This document shows positions 35,235-44,406 of a stretch of DNA of 64,000 nt, piece by piece. The notes under the pieces are model-generated. The model saw only the letters and a program-made list of their open reading frames with translations, was not told the origin of the DNA and made no database searches. The number at the start of each line of letters is the position of its first letter. Position 1 is the first letter of the stretch. This DNA is from Ottelia alismoides. Taxonomy: Eukaryota; Streptophyta; Magnoliopsida; Alismatales; Hydrocharitaceae. The position numbers were made by a program, and so were the translations under genes. The stretch spans positions 62,001 to 126,000 of the forward strand of contig JAZKJV010009787.1 in assembly GCA_037367405.1 (NCBI GenBank), written 5' to 3'.

Positions 35235-35900
35235 ATGTCAGAATATTGGTCATCATATCCAGGTCGCTCTTCTTTGACCATATCTTTAACATCTCCACCG
35301 TCTTATTCCTCCTCATACCCACACCCCAACCACGAAGTCAGAACTCCAACTGACTTCCCCACTTCTTCGTACTTCTCACCTACCCCACATTCTTACACCC
35401 CTGACCCACATCCACCATTGATTGACTTACCAAATTATTGTCCAGTAACTGGAATCAAGGAACATATCGAAGAGCAAGACACTGCTGAGATGAATGATTG
35501 GCAGAATTAGTTGCCCCTACAGACCTCATTTTCACCTTGAGTTGGGACCGGACAACAATTGACTTATACACATCCCGACTTGACCATAGGGTACAACATG
35601 GTCGACCAAAAAAACTGAATGGAGAGGCCTGCACTGCATGATCTTCCTGATTTGATTGACCTGAGTGATCAAGACTACATTGACCAGCCTTCATATCACC
35701 CATTCGTAGAGCCGACATATATAGGGGATTGGAGTCATGCAATTGATCTATAGACCCCCTATCTACTGACTCCACCTCATGAGGCTCCAACCAACATCTT
35801 CCATATAGATGGGCTATACTCAACCCAGCATTACATGCTTGAGTCAAGGTGTGTTGATTATAAGATCTCGAGTTCTCAGTAGTATCCTCCAACTAGCAGA
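35235..35900 (+). pseudogene. Element C gag stub
   Basis: Gag-like start MSEYWSSYPGRSSLTISL at ATG 35235 in the shared context TTCAAAGATGTC. The frame (to 35510) is Ser/Pro/Thr/Tyr-rich, then acidic ('GIKEHIEEQDTAEMNDWQN') and stops at 35508. A further acidic stretch rich in Asp, Pro and Tyr (near 35640-35750) is readable in another frame. The conserved capsid core seen in element A (WERFKDL...CPHH) is absent, so this would not make a functional capsid. Compare element A 13344-14752. Confidence 0.55.
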
Positions 35901-35908
35901 CTTCCCTC

Positions 35909-36304
35909 ATGATGTGTCATGAGAACTTATTGGAGGATGATAATTCTAGACCAATCAAGAGTCTAGGTATGAAAGTTGATCAAGGATTTCACGGATTGAA
36001 TTGTGAAAACTTGGATGACACCGGATTGACCACACATCGTGTACAGCTGGAGTCCTTTCTACCTCCCTCTTCTACTAACCACTTTCCCTTGAAACCAAAG
36101 TATATACATTCTCCGACTCCTCTACTCCAAATAGACTTCAGGATCATTGACATTGAGCACCAAGGAGTGTCTGCCCATTCTTCGGTAATTCTCGGGAAGT
36201 TATTCTTAGCCTTGGCTAAGGAAACTATAAACTGTGAGACTCGGGAGATCGATTTCACTGCATTGGGAGCATTCCGACCTTACCTAATCTTTGAGGACAT
36301 ATGA
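35909..36304 (+). pseudogene. Element C protease-like remnant
   Basis: An open frame of ~131 codons. Its second half reads IDFRIIDIEHQGVSAHSSVI then LGKLFLALAKETINCETREIDF, matching the distal half of Athila proteases ((I/V)LGRPFLATARAxIDCxxGEIDF). The proximal half with the catalytic D-(S/L)-G is not recognisable: the place is taken by SFLPPSSTNHFPL. So only half a protease fold is left and no activity is expected. It is the last recognisable polyprotein domain in C. Confidence 0.62.
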
Positions 36305-37156
36305 TATTCTAAGGCAAACCGTAAAGTCACAGAAAGCTGTGACTTTTGAGAGATAGTTGTTTCTTGTTTCTCTACTACACCTGAGATACCGATTGTCCAG
36401 ATGACCGTGGGTTCAGAGACTCCCTATACATCCACATCACCCACTGCTTGCATTACCATCACCGTAACAGCTTCTAGAGAGGACTCATAACCAGAAGTTG
36501 TCCCTGAGTCGGTCACGGTCATTTCTGATTTCCTTGACTATTTAGATAATTCGATGTATGAGCTGAAAAATGTTAAGCCAACTGAGAACACTATGCCATA
36601 CCAGAGATGTGTGCTGACTCTGTAGGAGTATTACAATGCATACGGTGACTCATCTGATGATGAACCTCTGGCCAACACCTCACACTCTGGTAATAAGAAG
36701 AAGATTATTGATTCCTCGAGGTGTTCCCCCGAACTCCTCAAGACATATTACTCTCCTCTTCCTATTGATGCATCAGGTTCTAAGAAATCGGCTGAGAATG
36801 TTGCCTTTGACATACCAGAGAAGGAATTTTCTAAGGAGTCCTCTCACGTTCGGACGAGGTGATTTATATGAGTGAGCCTAGTTCGGCTATTCTTAAGCCA
36901 TATTTAAGCAAGCAGCCTTGTGTCGACCCTCGTTGGATGTTCCCTACCCCTCAATATTATTCTTCTGAGGATGATTCTGACAGCAACACAAATGTATACT
37001 ACCCACCCCCCGCTCCTGCAAGAAGGTCAGTCACAAACCTTCTTGATCCGTGTATATTCTCACTCCCCCTTTTATAGATTTTCCTTCCTTTATTTCCCTC
37101 CCTCCCTTGTGATTCGAATCACTCACCCCAGTTCTGTATAGTTTTTATTTTGTGGC
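36305..37156 (+). pseudogene. Element C degraded linker, pol missing
   Basis: Broken frames with Ser/Pro/Asp-rich text, for example YYSSEDDSDSNTNVYYPPP (36955-37011) and 'SGNKKKIIDSSRC' near 36690. They resemble the acidic linker after the protease in element A (16561-16954), where a run of similar composition precedes RT. From here C passes directly to the 3' UTR hairpins. RT, RNase H and integrase, about 3 kb in A, are absent without trace. Confidence 0.5.
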
Positions 37157-37480
37157 TATACTTAGGATGACTAAATCCTAAGTATAGGGGGGGTAAGTGA
37201 CCCGAGTTGCTCCATCTCTTCTTTTTATTATCTTTTTATATACTTTATCCCACTCTCATCGGTCCACAAATCTTATGTTCTCTCTAATATTTAGGCTGAC
37301 TAGAGCCTAAATATAGGGGGTCTGATGCCCGTTGTGTATTCTCCCATGCTCTTAGATTCTTCTTCTCTTCTATTTTTCATCCACTTTTGCTTAGTACGAG
37401 CTATGACTTTTTGTCACCTAGTGCCATGAGGACATAACACAAGCAAAGTATAGGGTGGTTTGTATATATTACATATATAC
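37157..37480 (+). other. PPT-like hairpin array in element C
   Basis: Three copies. Copy 1 (37157-37186) is a perfect 12-bp stem TATACTTAGGAT / ATCCTAAGTATA followed by GGGGGGG. Copy 2 (37288-37313) is TATTTAGGCT / AGCCTAAATA followed by AGGGGG; here both arms carry C/G where copy 1 has A/T, a compensatory change. Copy 3 (37388-37451) is long: TTAGTACGAGCTATGACTTT against CATGAGGACATAACAC, ending AAAGTATAGGG. The TATATA palindrome GTATATATTACATATATAC follows at 37462-37480. Same order as in A and D3. Confidence 0.82.
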
Positions 37481-37499
37481 TTTACCTATATCACGTATT

Positions 37500-37880
37500 T
37501 TGACATGTTTGTAATTAAAATAAGGTGTTATGGGTAAATTATTGTAAATAAGAGGCATATAAGAAAATCTCTTTTTCATAAAACAAAACTTTTTCAAAAA
37601 AACCAAAAAAATTAAAAACTCCCCCTTTTAAAAAAATATATTTTTGAAAAAAAAATATTTTAAAAAAAATTCTTTAAAAAACTTTTCAAATTTTTTTCTT
37701 TCTTCCTCTTTTTTTTCAATTTTTTTTAAAAGTGCCCTTTCTTATTTCCCTTTCCTTAAAAAAACTTTCAAGAAAGAAGAAGCAAAAACCCTTAAAAAAC
37801 TTCTTTCTTCTTTTCCTTTATTTTTCAAAAAAATATCACAAAAATCAGAATCACAAAAAAAACTAACTAATGAGTTGATT
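37500..37880 (+). other. A/T-rich low-complexity tract in element C
   Basis: Runs of A and T with 'ttttcaaaaa' repeats in the position of the TGTAAA-rich tract of A and D3. The ORF 37644-37949 (Lys/Phe/Ser-only) is a product of composition. Confidence 0.6.
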
Positions 37881-38576
37881 TACTCCCTGACACTTACACA
37901 TTCACACAAGACTAGTGAAGTTCAAGAACACTTCGTTTATGAGGTCTAATGATTTTGAGTTAACCAACCTTATTCATTAGGGTCTTTGACTTAACTATTC
38001 ACATTTCTCTAGTTTGAAAGATTTGTGTGCTATATTGCATGCTTAGTCTCTTCCTTAAGAATATGATCATCACCTCACATACACGATTGTAGTTGTGATG
38101 AGATGAGTTGAAATTTCACTTGAGGAACTAAGATGAGGAATTTGAGTTTAAACTTGATTTTATGAAGCTCGAGGATGTGATAAAATCAATGAAGGCTTCA
38201 TGAAACTTGAGTGTTAGCACCTCTAGCCAGTATGAGAAAATGGTTCTCGTACTATCTCTTGACATTTACCTTTGTGCCAAGGTGTGATGAAATCTAAAAA
38301 AATGTTGATTAGTGTGCTTCAACTCTCGGTAAAATCAGTGGAGCTAGCCAAGAGCAAAGAATAGAAAAAATTATTGAAAGAAAAGCTCTCACCATACAAA
38401 GTCAAATATCAAAGAGCATCCACCAAAGGCTAGCGCTCCCAACCATTTCAATATGTCTACTTGGACCACCGCTATTAGGACCAAGGAGTAGGGATAGTAC
38501 CCAAAAAATCCTATGTGTCGTATAGTGATACAAGTCTGGGTGTCGAAGATATCTTAGATACTCAAAAGAGACACAC
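37881..38576 (+). other. Element C 3' UTR, proximal part
   Basis: Non-coding. It includes 'tagtgaagttcaagaacacttcg', 'ttttatgaagctcgagg' and 'cttcatgaaacttgagtg', which echo the 'gagcttgg..' block of A and D3. No ORF of interest and no repeat other than these echoes. The plastid rRNA fragment follows. Confidence 0.5.
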
Positions 38577-38692
38577 GGTGGAAACTACCAAGCTAGAGTA
38601 CGGTAGGGGCAGAGGGAATTTCCGGTGGAGCGGTGAAATGCGTAGAGATCGTTAAGAACACCAACGACGAAAGCATCTACTGGGCCGACACT
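38577..38692 (+). pseudogene. Plastid-derived 16S rRNA fragment (NUPT)
   Basis: About 116 bp match the plant chloroplast 16S rRNA as I remember it: GGAAACTACCAAGCT, then AGTACGGTAGGGGCAGAGG, GAATTTCCGGTGGAGCGGTG, AAATGCGTAGAGATC, AGAACACCAACG.CGAAAGCA and TGGGCCGACACT. This is the central domain of the molecule. The bacterial/plastid-specific GCGGTGAAATGCGTAGAGAT is unmistakable, while the plant mitochondrial 18S sequence differs upstream of it. A few substitutions (GGAAAG to GTTAAG, CGGCG to CGACG) show it is not fresh. After 38692 the match stops. It lies in the sense orientation inside the 3' UTR of element C, between the hairpins and the PPT. Confidence 0.88.
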
Positions 38693-39305
38693 CACCTCCG
38701 AGCGCATGTCAGTGAGTGTCCGCTCACGAATGCGCGAGTCAGGCTTTCTCTACTCTCTTTCCTTGGGGGGCTAGGTGTACTCCTAGGAAAACAAGTGCAG
38801 ACGACTCCGAATTCTCTTGACAGACATACCGATTAGCAACCAAAAAAATACATGTGTTGATTTAATAAGTCACTCGCGAGGGTCCTTGTTGCAATGAGAG
38901 AGAGAAGAAATGACACAATCCTATGCCCTCCATCAATTGGCCTTCCATCGACACTTTTAACTATGACAACTAACATATGGTGGATTGGATGCAAGAAATG
39001 GTTTGTTCCCTAGTGTTGAGGATCGTGTTCTTAGGAGAGTCTCTTGGACTAGAACCTTGGGTGAAGTTGCGACTCTACTATTGTAATTGCAGTCCATACT
39101 TAAAGTCATATCCCTATTATATATTTATACAAGAGAGTCTGATGATTAGGGAAATTGGATACCTTTTGACTAAAGTTTGATTCAGCTTAGAATTTTAGGA
39201 TTAAAACCAAGAGTTCTTTAACAGATCAAGCCTTGTATTCACATGCATAGTCAAGGGTTAATCCAACTTATTCATTCTTTATTTGTTTGAGGATTAACAA
39301 AGTTT
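38693..39305 (+). other. Element C 3' UTR, distal part
   Basis: Non-coding. 'gcgagggtccttgtt' near 38877 resembles 'gcgagggtcgtcaag' in the tandem repeat of D3 (60758). Also present are 'aaccttgggtgaagttgcgactctac' and 'ggattaaaaccaagagttc'. ORFs 38633 and 38977 are unconserved. It runs directly into the PPT. Confidence 0.5.
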
Positions 39306-39317
39306 AAGTATAGGGGG
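39306..39317 (+). other. Polypurine tract of element C
   Basis: AAGTATAGGGGG abuts the 3' LTR start TGATGAATCC. This is the sequence repeated in the upstream hairpin arrays. Confidence 0.92.
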
Positions 39318-42300
39318 TGATGAATCCACCATTCATCATCTGAAAATATTGATCTTAGCAAAATCCCTGAGTAAATTCCTTAAATAAATGTCCATCAAAT
39401 ATATAAATTAAAAAAATGACTCTTGTAAATAAAACACACTAATTAATGTATATCATATTGTACAGAATAAATTAACAATAAAAAGCCGTAAAATAAAGGA
39501 GTTTTTTACTTGTAAATAGCCCGAATTTCTTGTATTATTAATAAATTCATTTCTACTCCTTTTTGGCTAACTCTTTCTCCATCTTGTTTATAAAAATGTA
39601 TATAAAAATATAAAAATATAAAACAAATTTAACCTCATATAAATTCAGCCAGATCCCAAAGAGAAAAAGCCGTAATGTCCAACTTTTCGGCCAACTTCCG
39701 CTCCGTATAAACTCCAAATTCACCAAGCTGACTTTTAAAGTTTAAGTTAGAAAATTATCTATCCAATGAAAGTTTTTCATTAAAATCGGAGCTTTTTTAC
39801 AAAATATGAGTTTTGGGACCTAGGTGTACATTGTAGATATTATAAATAATCTTTCTTTCCTCCTTTTTTTATTGATTATTAAAAATTCCAAAAAAAACAT
39901 TTTTTTTCTGTTACTTTATTTTTAGAATTTTATTTTATTTTATGTTGTAAATATCTTTTATTAAAAATAAAAAATAATAAAGTTAGAAAAGTAAAAAAAT
40001 TGTATATATTGTTTATCTTATTTTATAAGTTCTCCATTCTCCATTCTCTTTTCTTTTATTATTTTATTTTCTTTTTAATAGCCAACATTTAATTTCTTTT
40101 TATTTTTTATCTACTCTAACCTCTCATTCTACCAGCAACTTCCATTCATCTCCACCATCTTCCAATAACCTCCCATTCCACTCCATCTCCTCCACCTTCA
40201 ATTTTCTCCATCTTCTCATTCTTCTACTTTATATTCATCTCCACATCCCCATTTTTCCCAATCCCCCATTCTTAGAGAAAAGGAGAGAGTTTGGAATGTT
40301 GTGTCGGTGACAATGACCTATCATCTTTCTCAAGCGACGACCTCCTTCAGGCGAGATCCGTGGTGATCATCATTGATGTGTCATGAGATTCCCATCGAGC
40401 TCGCATAGCTTCTCCGATTTTTATTTCACTAATTGGATTGAGGCCACGACAGGACTCCAGCGTAGCTGCTCCGCAAATCCGACATACTTCATGTAAGTAT
40501 TCACCCTCACATCCGTTGTTATTTTATTTTATCTAACATTTTAGTCCCTTATTTTTTTGTTATCACATCACGTCATTATCACCCATTATTTGTTTAATTT
40601 TTTATCACATACCACCAACTCTTTAATTCTTTTATTTATCCTTTTTTTAAGAAAATCAAAAAAATTACAAAAATTAAATCACAAAAAAAATTCAAAAAAA
40701 AAAGATTGAAGCAGGTGGCCGGCCACCAGCACCCACCGTCGGCCACCGTCGGCACCATACCTCCAAGCCACACCGCCGAGCGCGACCACCATGATGTTCC
40801 TGCTCCAGTCCGACCCTCATGCAGTGGCGGCTGCTCCTGCCCACACTACCCTTCCTCTGCCATCGAGCCAGAAGGCCCTCCCCCAGTCACACGTCGCCCA
40901 CTACACCACCTTGTGTGCCCGCACGCTGCGTCACCCCCACTCATCCGCTCTAGGTCCCCTCTAGCTTCTCCAACAGCTGCCCACCGCATCAGCAACCATC
41001 GTCCACATCCTCCACTGCTCCCACCTCAGCCTCCCAGGCGTGGTCGTGCTAGCACAACATTCCCTAGCCATTGTCCCCTCGCCACTCGTGCTATTCCAAC
41101 CAAGCATGCGGCTCTAGCAGACCCCCCTTGTGGCCAAAGCCACCATCGTGCACTAACTTCTTTCGAAGGAACGAAGAAGGTCTTCTCCTATTTTTAAATT
41201 TTTTATTTTCTGTAAAAGTGCAAATTTTCCCAGGACATTTTCGTAATTCCAAAAGTATCATGTGCACCATTTGTTTGTATATTTTTAATTTCTATATTGC
41301 ACGGATACCCCCATGTTTGCATGTTAATTTGGATATCCATATTGAATTGTTTTATTTAATAAAAAATGTTATGATGTTTAGCAACTAATTTATATGATTT
41401 GGATATTAATTTGAATTTTTGTGAGCTTCGTGTAATTAACTACAATTATTATGGTGAAACATTGCATATTTTACTCAATTTATGGTCTTAAATTCATATT
41501 TGAATCATAGTTGCTCCAAAAATTCCTCAAAAAATATTTCTTATGCCTTGAAATGTGCTTAAATTACATTCTAATTTCATCTTAATTTGAGTTGTCTTGT
41601 GCTTTAAATATATTGTAGAGTTATTTTCATAATAGATTTTTATTAAATCAACACACATTATTTTTTACGAAATTCCAACTCATCTGGATTGATCATTAAA
41701 ATACCTATTTGAGATCATTCCCTCTCTGGATGATTTGACATTGTGGATTTTTTAGGAATTAAATACTCACTATCACTCTGCTTTCATTAAAAAATCCATA
41801 AAAAAATCATATATTGTTGAAAAAATCCAAAAACAATTATTCTTGCCTCATTGCATCATGTTTAAGTTCTAATAAAATTTTCATAATTTTTGCATGTTCT
41901 TTGTGTGAGTAACTGCGTAAAAATGCATAAAAAGTGTGCCTTTTTCGTTGTTGCATTTTAACCTCTAAAATTCCAAAAAAATGCTTTGCATTCATCACTG
42001 AATTAGGTTTTTAGGAAAATATAATTTGGTTAAATTGTATTAATTTGACATTAAAATTAATTTGGCTAAGTTGTGTATTTTCTAATTAACTTAATTTTCC
42101 CACATTTTGCACTCACATTCATTTTGCATAAAAAATTAAAAAAATCCGCATTTGAACCCTAGACCTAAGTTATACGAATTGACCCAAAGTTGTTCCTTTG
42201 CCTCCCTGTGTTCGACCATGGACTTGCCCGGGATATAAATTATAAGCTGAGTCCTCTTTTAAAGTGACATTCGATTCGATTCTGCAAGATTCTCTAAGTA

Positions 42301-42350
42301 CCCATATTACAATGAGTACAAATTATATCACGTATTTAGCGGGTCAATCA
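39318..42350 (+). repeat. 3' LTR of element C
   Basis: 3033 bp from TGATGAATCC to GGGTCAATCA, followed by the target copy ATCAT. Collinear with the 5' LTR except for the GC-rich insert-like segment at 40711-41120. The LTR contains no convincing coding sequence. Confidence 0.92.
40711..41190. other. GC-rich segment in the C 3' LTR
   Basis: C-rich sequence ('ccggccaccagcacccacc') embedded in AT-rich LTR. A Pro/His/Ser-rich frame of 163 codons (40706-41197) spans it, but it has low-complexity composition and no domain I recognise. The 5' LTR keeps only the edges ('gaagcaggtgg' and 'ccccccttg.ggcc..gccaccatcg'). Its place about 1.4 kb into the LTR matches the GC islands of the D LTRs. Confidence 0.6.
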
Positions 42351-43984
42351 ATCATATTCACACATCCAAAATAAAATGTAAATTGTATTTCTAGGTAATT
42401 TCCAATTTGAATCCAATTCACATAAACATTTAATTTGAGATATTATTTAGAATATGCTCTCTCTAATATATTATAAATCATATTTATAATATATATATAA
42501 TATGAATAGTACTATCCTCATTTTTCACATCCTTGATAATTAAATCACATTTAATTTTCTTAGATCACCATTCTCATATATTTAAATAATATGCATCATA
42601 TTCACATTATTCATGATAAATAAATCGCATTTATTATCAATATCTCAATGATCAGATACATAATTCATCAATGGAATTATTAATGTGCTTTCTCCATGGA
42701 TACATGGAGATAAGGACAGGGTGATTCTATGTTCACGTATAGTGACTTGGACATTGAGATCATATATCAAATCCAGATCTCAAGGACCTCCCTTAAATGT
42801 ATAGTTCAAGAATAATGTGCTTTCTCCTTGTATACATGGACATAAGGACAAGACGATTATACATTCCACGTGTAGTGACTTGGACATTGAGATCATATCT
42901 CAATCCAGGTCTCAAGGACCTCCCTTAGATGTTTAATTAAATAAAAACCGTAAATCTAATCTTCGCATTGCATCTGATTGACATTCAGATCAATGTCCAA
43001 CATTTGGATCAAGATTAGGTTACTTCTCTACTGAGAGGAGTCACTAAAATCCAGACCCATTTTATCATCCCCTCGGATGGAAGCGTCGTGGTTATACAAT
43101 TGTTTATTGAGCACATCATGCTCAAGTATTCCTAATACCAGTACATTTTGCGTACTGGAGTACCTAGAATTTAACTCGAAGATATAGATCAATTTTACAC
43201 TAGCATCTTCAGGGTTTTATCAGTTAGTTTCACATTAGGTCATTGGGAGATGGTATCGATCATATGCTTTCCAAAAACATACAACATACCTATAAATTCT
43301 TGTCATTCTTCCAAAGCAAGACGACCATGCATGAAATTTGATCGGTCCCAATTTCTCACGAGTGAGCTCTTGTCTTCCGGTTCACAAGTGAACCTCTATA
43401 ATCCCTTTGAGAGATCGCACTACTCATATGCCCTTGTATGCACACCATCTTGCTAGTGTATAAACCTTTATTAGGGCATCAACCTATTGGTCTGCCAAAT
43501 GTACATATTTATACATATAGCAATACATATGTCATTGGTCAAAGGATGCATGCCTATATCATGACATCATACAACATAGGTCTTGGTTATCTCTATCTCG
43601 TTAAGTCAACTCTTTGATCTAACTTATCTAACATCTCCGAATCTTTATTCCTATGCGGAGGACCTATATCAAGAGGTCAGTCTGCTATAAACCAAAGGAG
43701 AAAGGATTGTCATCTCCTACTCGTGTTGGAGATCATCTCTTGCCAATCATTTGATGGTGCTTTATGAGTCATGAATCTAAATCTTTAGATATCATCCAAG
43801 CACTAACATCTACGATTCAACAATCGAATCAACAGTTATATGATCATCAAGATGGCCACGTACATAACCCTAATTATACTAATGGGCCTATTATCCAAAT
43901 TAATCATTCTTTATTTCAGATTAGGGAATGAATTGCGATAACATTTATTGCATAATGACTCATTGTGGGCTTACATGTCCAACA
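42351..43984 (-). repeat. Right (5') LTR of the copia element, part 2
   Basis: It resumes with ATCAT then 'attcacacatccaaaata', exactly where part 1 stopped. It continues through 'tataaatcatatttataatata' (42471; the empty MITE site), 'ggttatacaattg' (43090) and 'tatgcccttgtatgcacacca' (43428) to the terminus 'catgtccaaca'. Near 42700-42900 a ~110-bp block ('ctttctccatggatacatgg...cctcccttaaatgt') is repeated once, which the left LTR lacks. Confidence 0.88.
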
Positions 43985-44210
43985 GAGGCTTGGCAATATC
44001 GACCGGCTTCAAAAGGAAATGTGGCTACACTGGCTACACTCTAGTTTTGTTCATATTCATCTACTTCTCCCCCTTCAATTGTGGACATAACACGTAGTTG
44101 AACTTAGAAGGAAATACCCCGCTCCTCGAGTAAAGAGTAGTTAGACATGGAAATCAGGGTTACCTTGCTAAGAGAAGGCTGGTCATTATCGTTTCTTATG
44201 TGGAGAGCTA
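43985..44210 (+). other. End of element A 3' UTR, right of the copia insertion
   Basis: It resumes the alignment with D3's 3' UTR (reverse complement of about 57950-58150): 'gtggctacactggctac', 'cacgtagttgaacttagaaggaaatacc', 'gctcctcgagtaaagagtagttagacatgg' and 'ggagagctata', where D3 reads 'gtagctacactggctac', 'cacttgaacttagaagggaatacc' and so on. This identifies the copia insertion site as A's 3' UTR. After ~44210 the sequence switches to LTR tail. Confidence 0.75.
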
Positions 44211-44388
44211 TATAACACATTTATTTGTAGGGTTACAATAAAATTTGAACGACACTTGCTTTGCATTGATAAAATATTCATATTGTCGGTTCATTGTTGA
44301 ATTTATCAGTTGTCGTGAGGGGCCACCTCAGCGACAGCCGGTCCAACATTGTGAGATCGCTGACCGCCTCGATAGCTGATATTCTAAA

Positions 44389-44406
44389 TGGCGTTGTTGC
44401 TGAGGA
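44389..44406 (+). other. Primer-binding site of E1
   Basis: TGGCGTTGTTGCTGAGGA, then GCAACC as in D3. Two bases separate it from the LTR tail. The second copy at 49400 (TGGCATTTTTCCAGGA) is more decayed. Confidence 0.8.

Larger units (their letters stand above)
31422..42350 (+). mobile_element. Element C: complete non-autonomous Athila-like retrotransposon
   Basis: It has two LTRs (31422-34049 and 39318-42350), an Athila-type PBS at 34052, a PPT at 39306-39317 and a perfect 5-bp target duplication ATCAT (31417-31421 and 42351-42355) inside the copia LTR. The uninterrupted target is visible at 23348-23372. The 5.27-kb internal region keeps a leader, a gag stub and a protease-like piece, but no RT, RNase H or integrase motif, so it must have been mobilised by another Athila-type element. 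The 5' LTR terminus reads TAATGAATCC against TGATGAATCC in the 3' LTR. In the first 120 bp the LTRs differ at about 1 position in 8 by eye, so this is an old insertion. Confidence 0.92.
22344..43984 (-). mobile_element. Degenerate Ty1/copia retrotransposon, minus strand
   Basis: Left LTR 22344-25249; internal region 25250-30420; right LTR 30421-31421, resuming 42356-43984 after the C insertion. The internal order on the minus strand is PBS, gag/protease region, integrase, RT, RNase H, PPT, which fits copia (integrase before RT). Integrase and RT text is close to the Angela/Tork-type plant copia group, and the LTR start TGTTGGACATG with PPT AGTGGGAGAT also fits. LTRs are long for copia (~2.5-2.6 kb without inserts). 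Flanks GAGAC (22339-22343) and GAGGC (43985-43989) would be a target duplication with one transition. All coding parts are heavily mutated. Confidence 0.82.
11780..44210 (+). mobile_element. Element A: degenerate Athila-lineage Ty3/gypsy retrotransposon (interrupted)
   Basis: This is the only copy in the window with recognisable gag, protease, RT, RNase H and integrase, in the normal Ty3/gypsy order. It runs 11780-22343 and resumes at 43985-44210 after the copia insertion. Athila lineage is supported by the PBS type, the long leader, the gag core (WERFKDLMEKCPHH), the gag-pro linker (FPSALNKRKIQK) and the RT/RH sequence (PPDWSLPFEI, IRWILLQQYFDLEIRD). All coding parts carry stops and frameshifts, so it cannot encode proteins now. 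No env-like frame is visible. The 3' UTR is long (about 2.5 kb) and structured. There is no complete LTR on either side: the 5' LTR is a stub and the 3' LTR body is missing. Confidence 0.88.

Noticed and set aside
38577..38692. Functional 16S rRNA gene
   Set aside because: Only ~116 bp of the ~1.5-kb molecule are present and flanking sequence is retrotransposon 3' UTR.
40706..41197. 163-codon Pro/His/Ser-rich ORF, the longest GC-rich frame in the C 3' LTR
   Set aside because: It lies wholly inside an LTR, is low-complexity, has no domain I recognise, and is mostly absent from the sister LTR of the same element.
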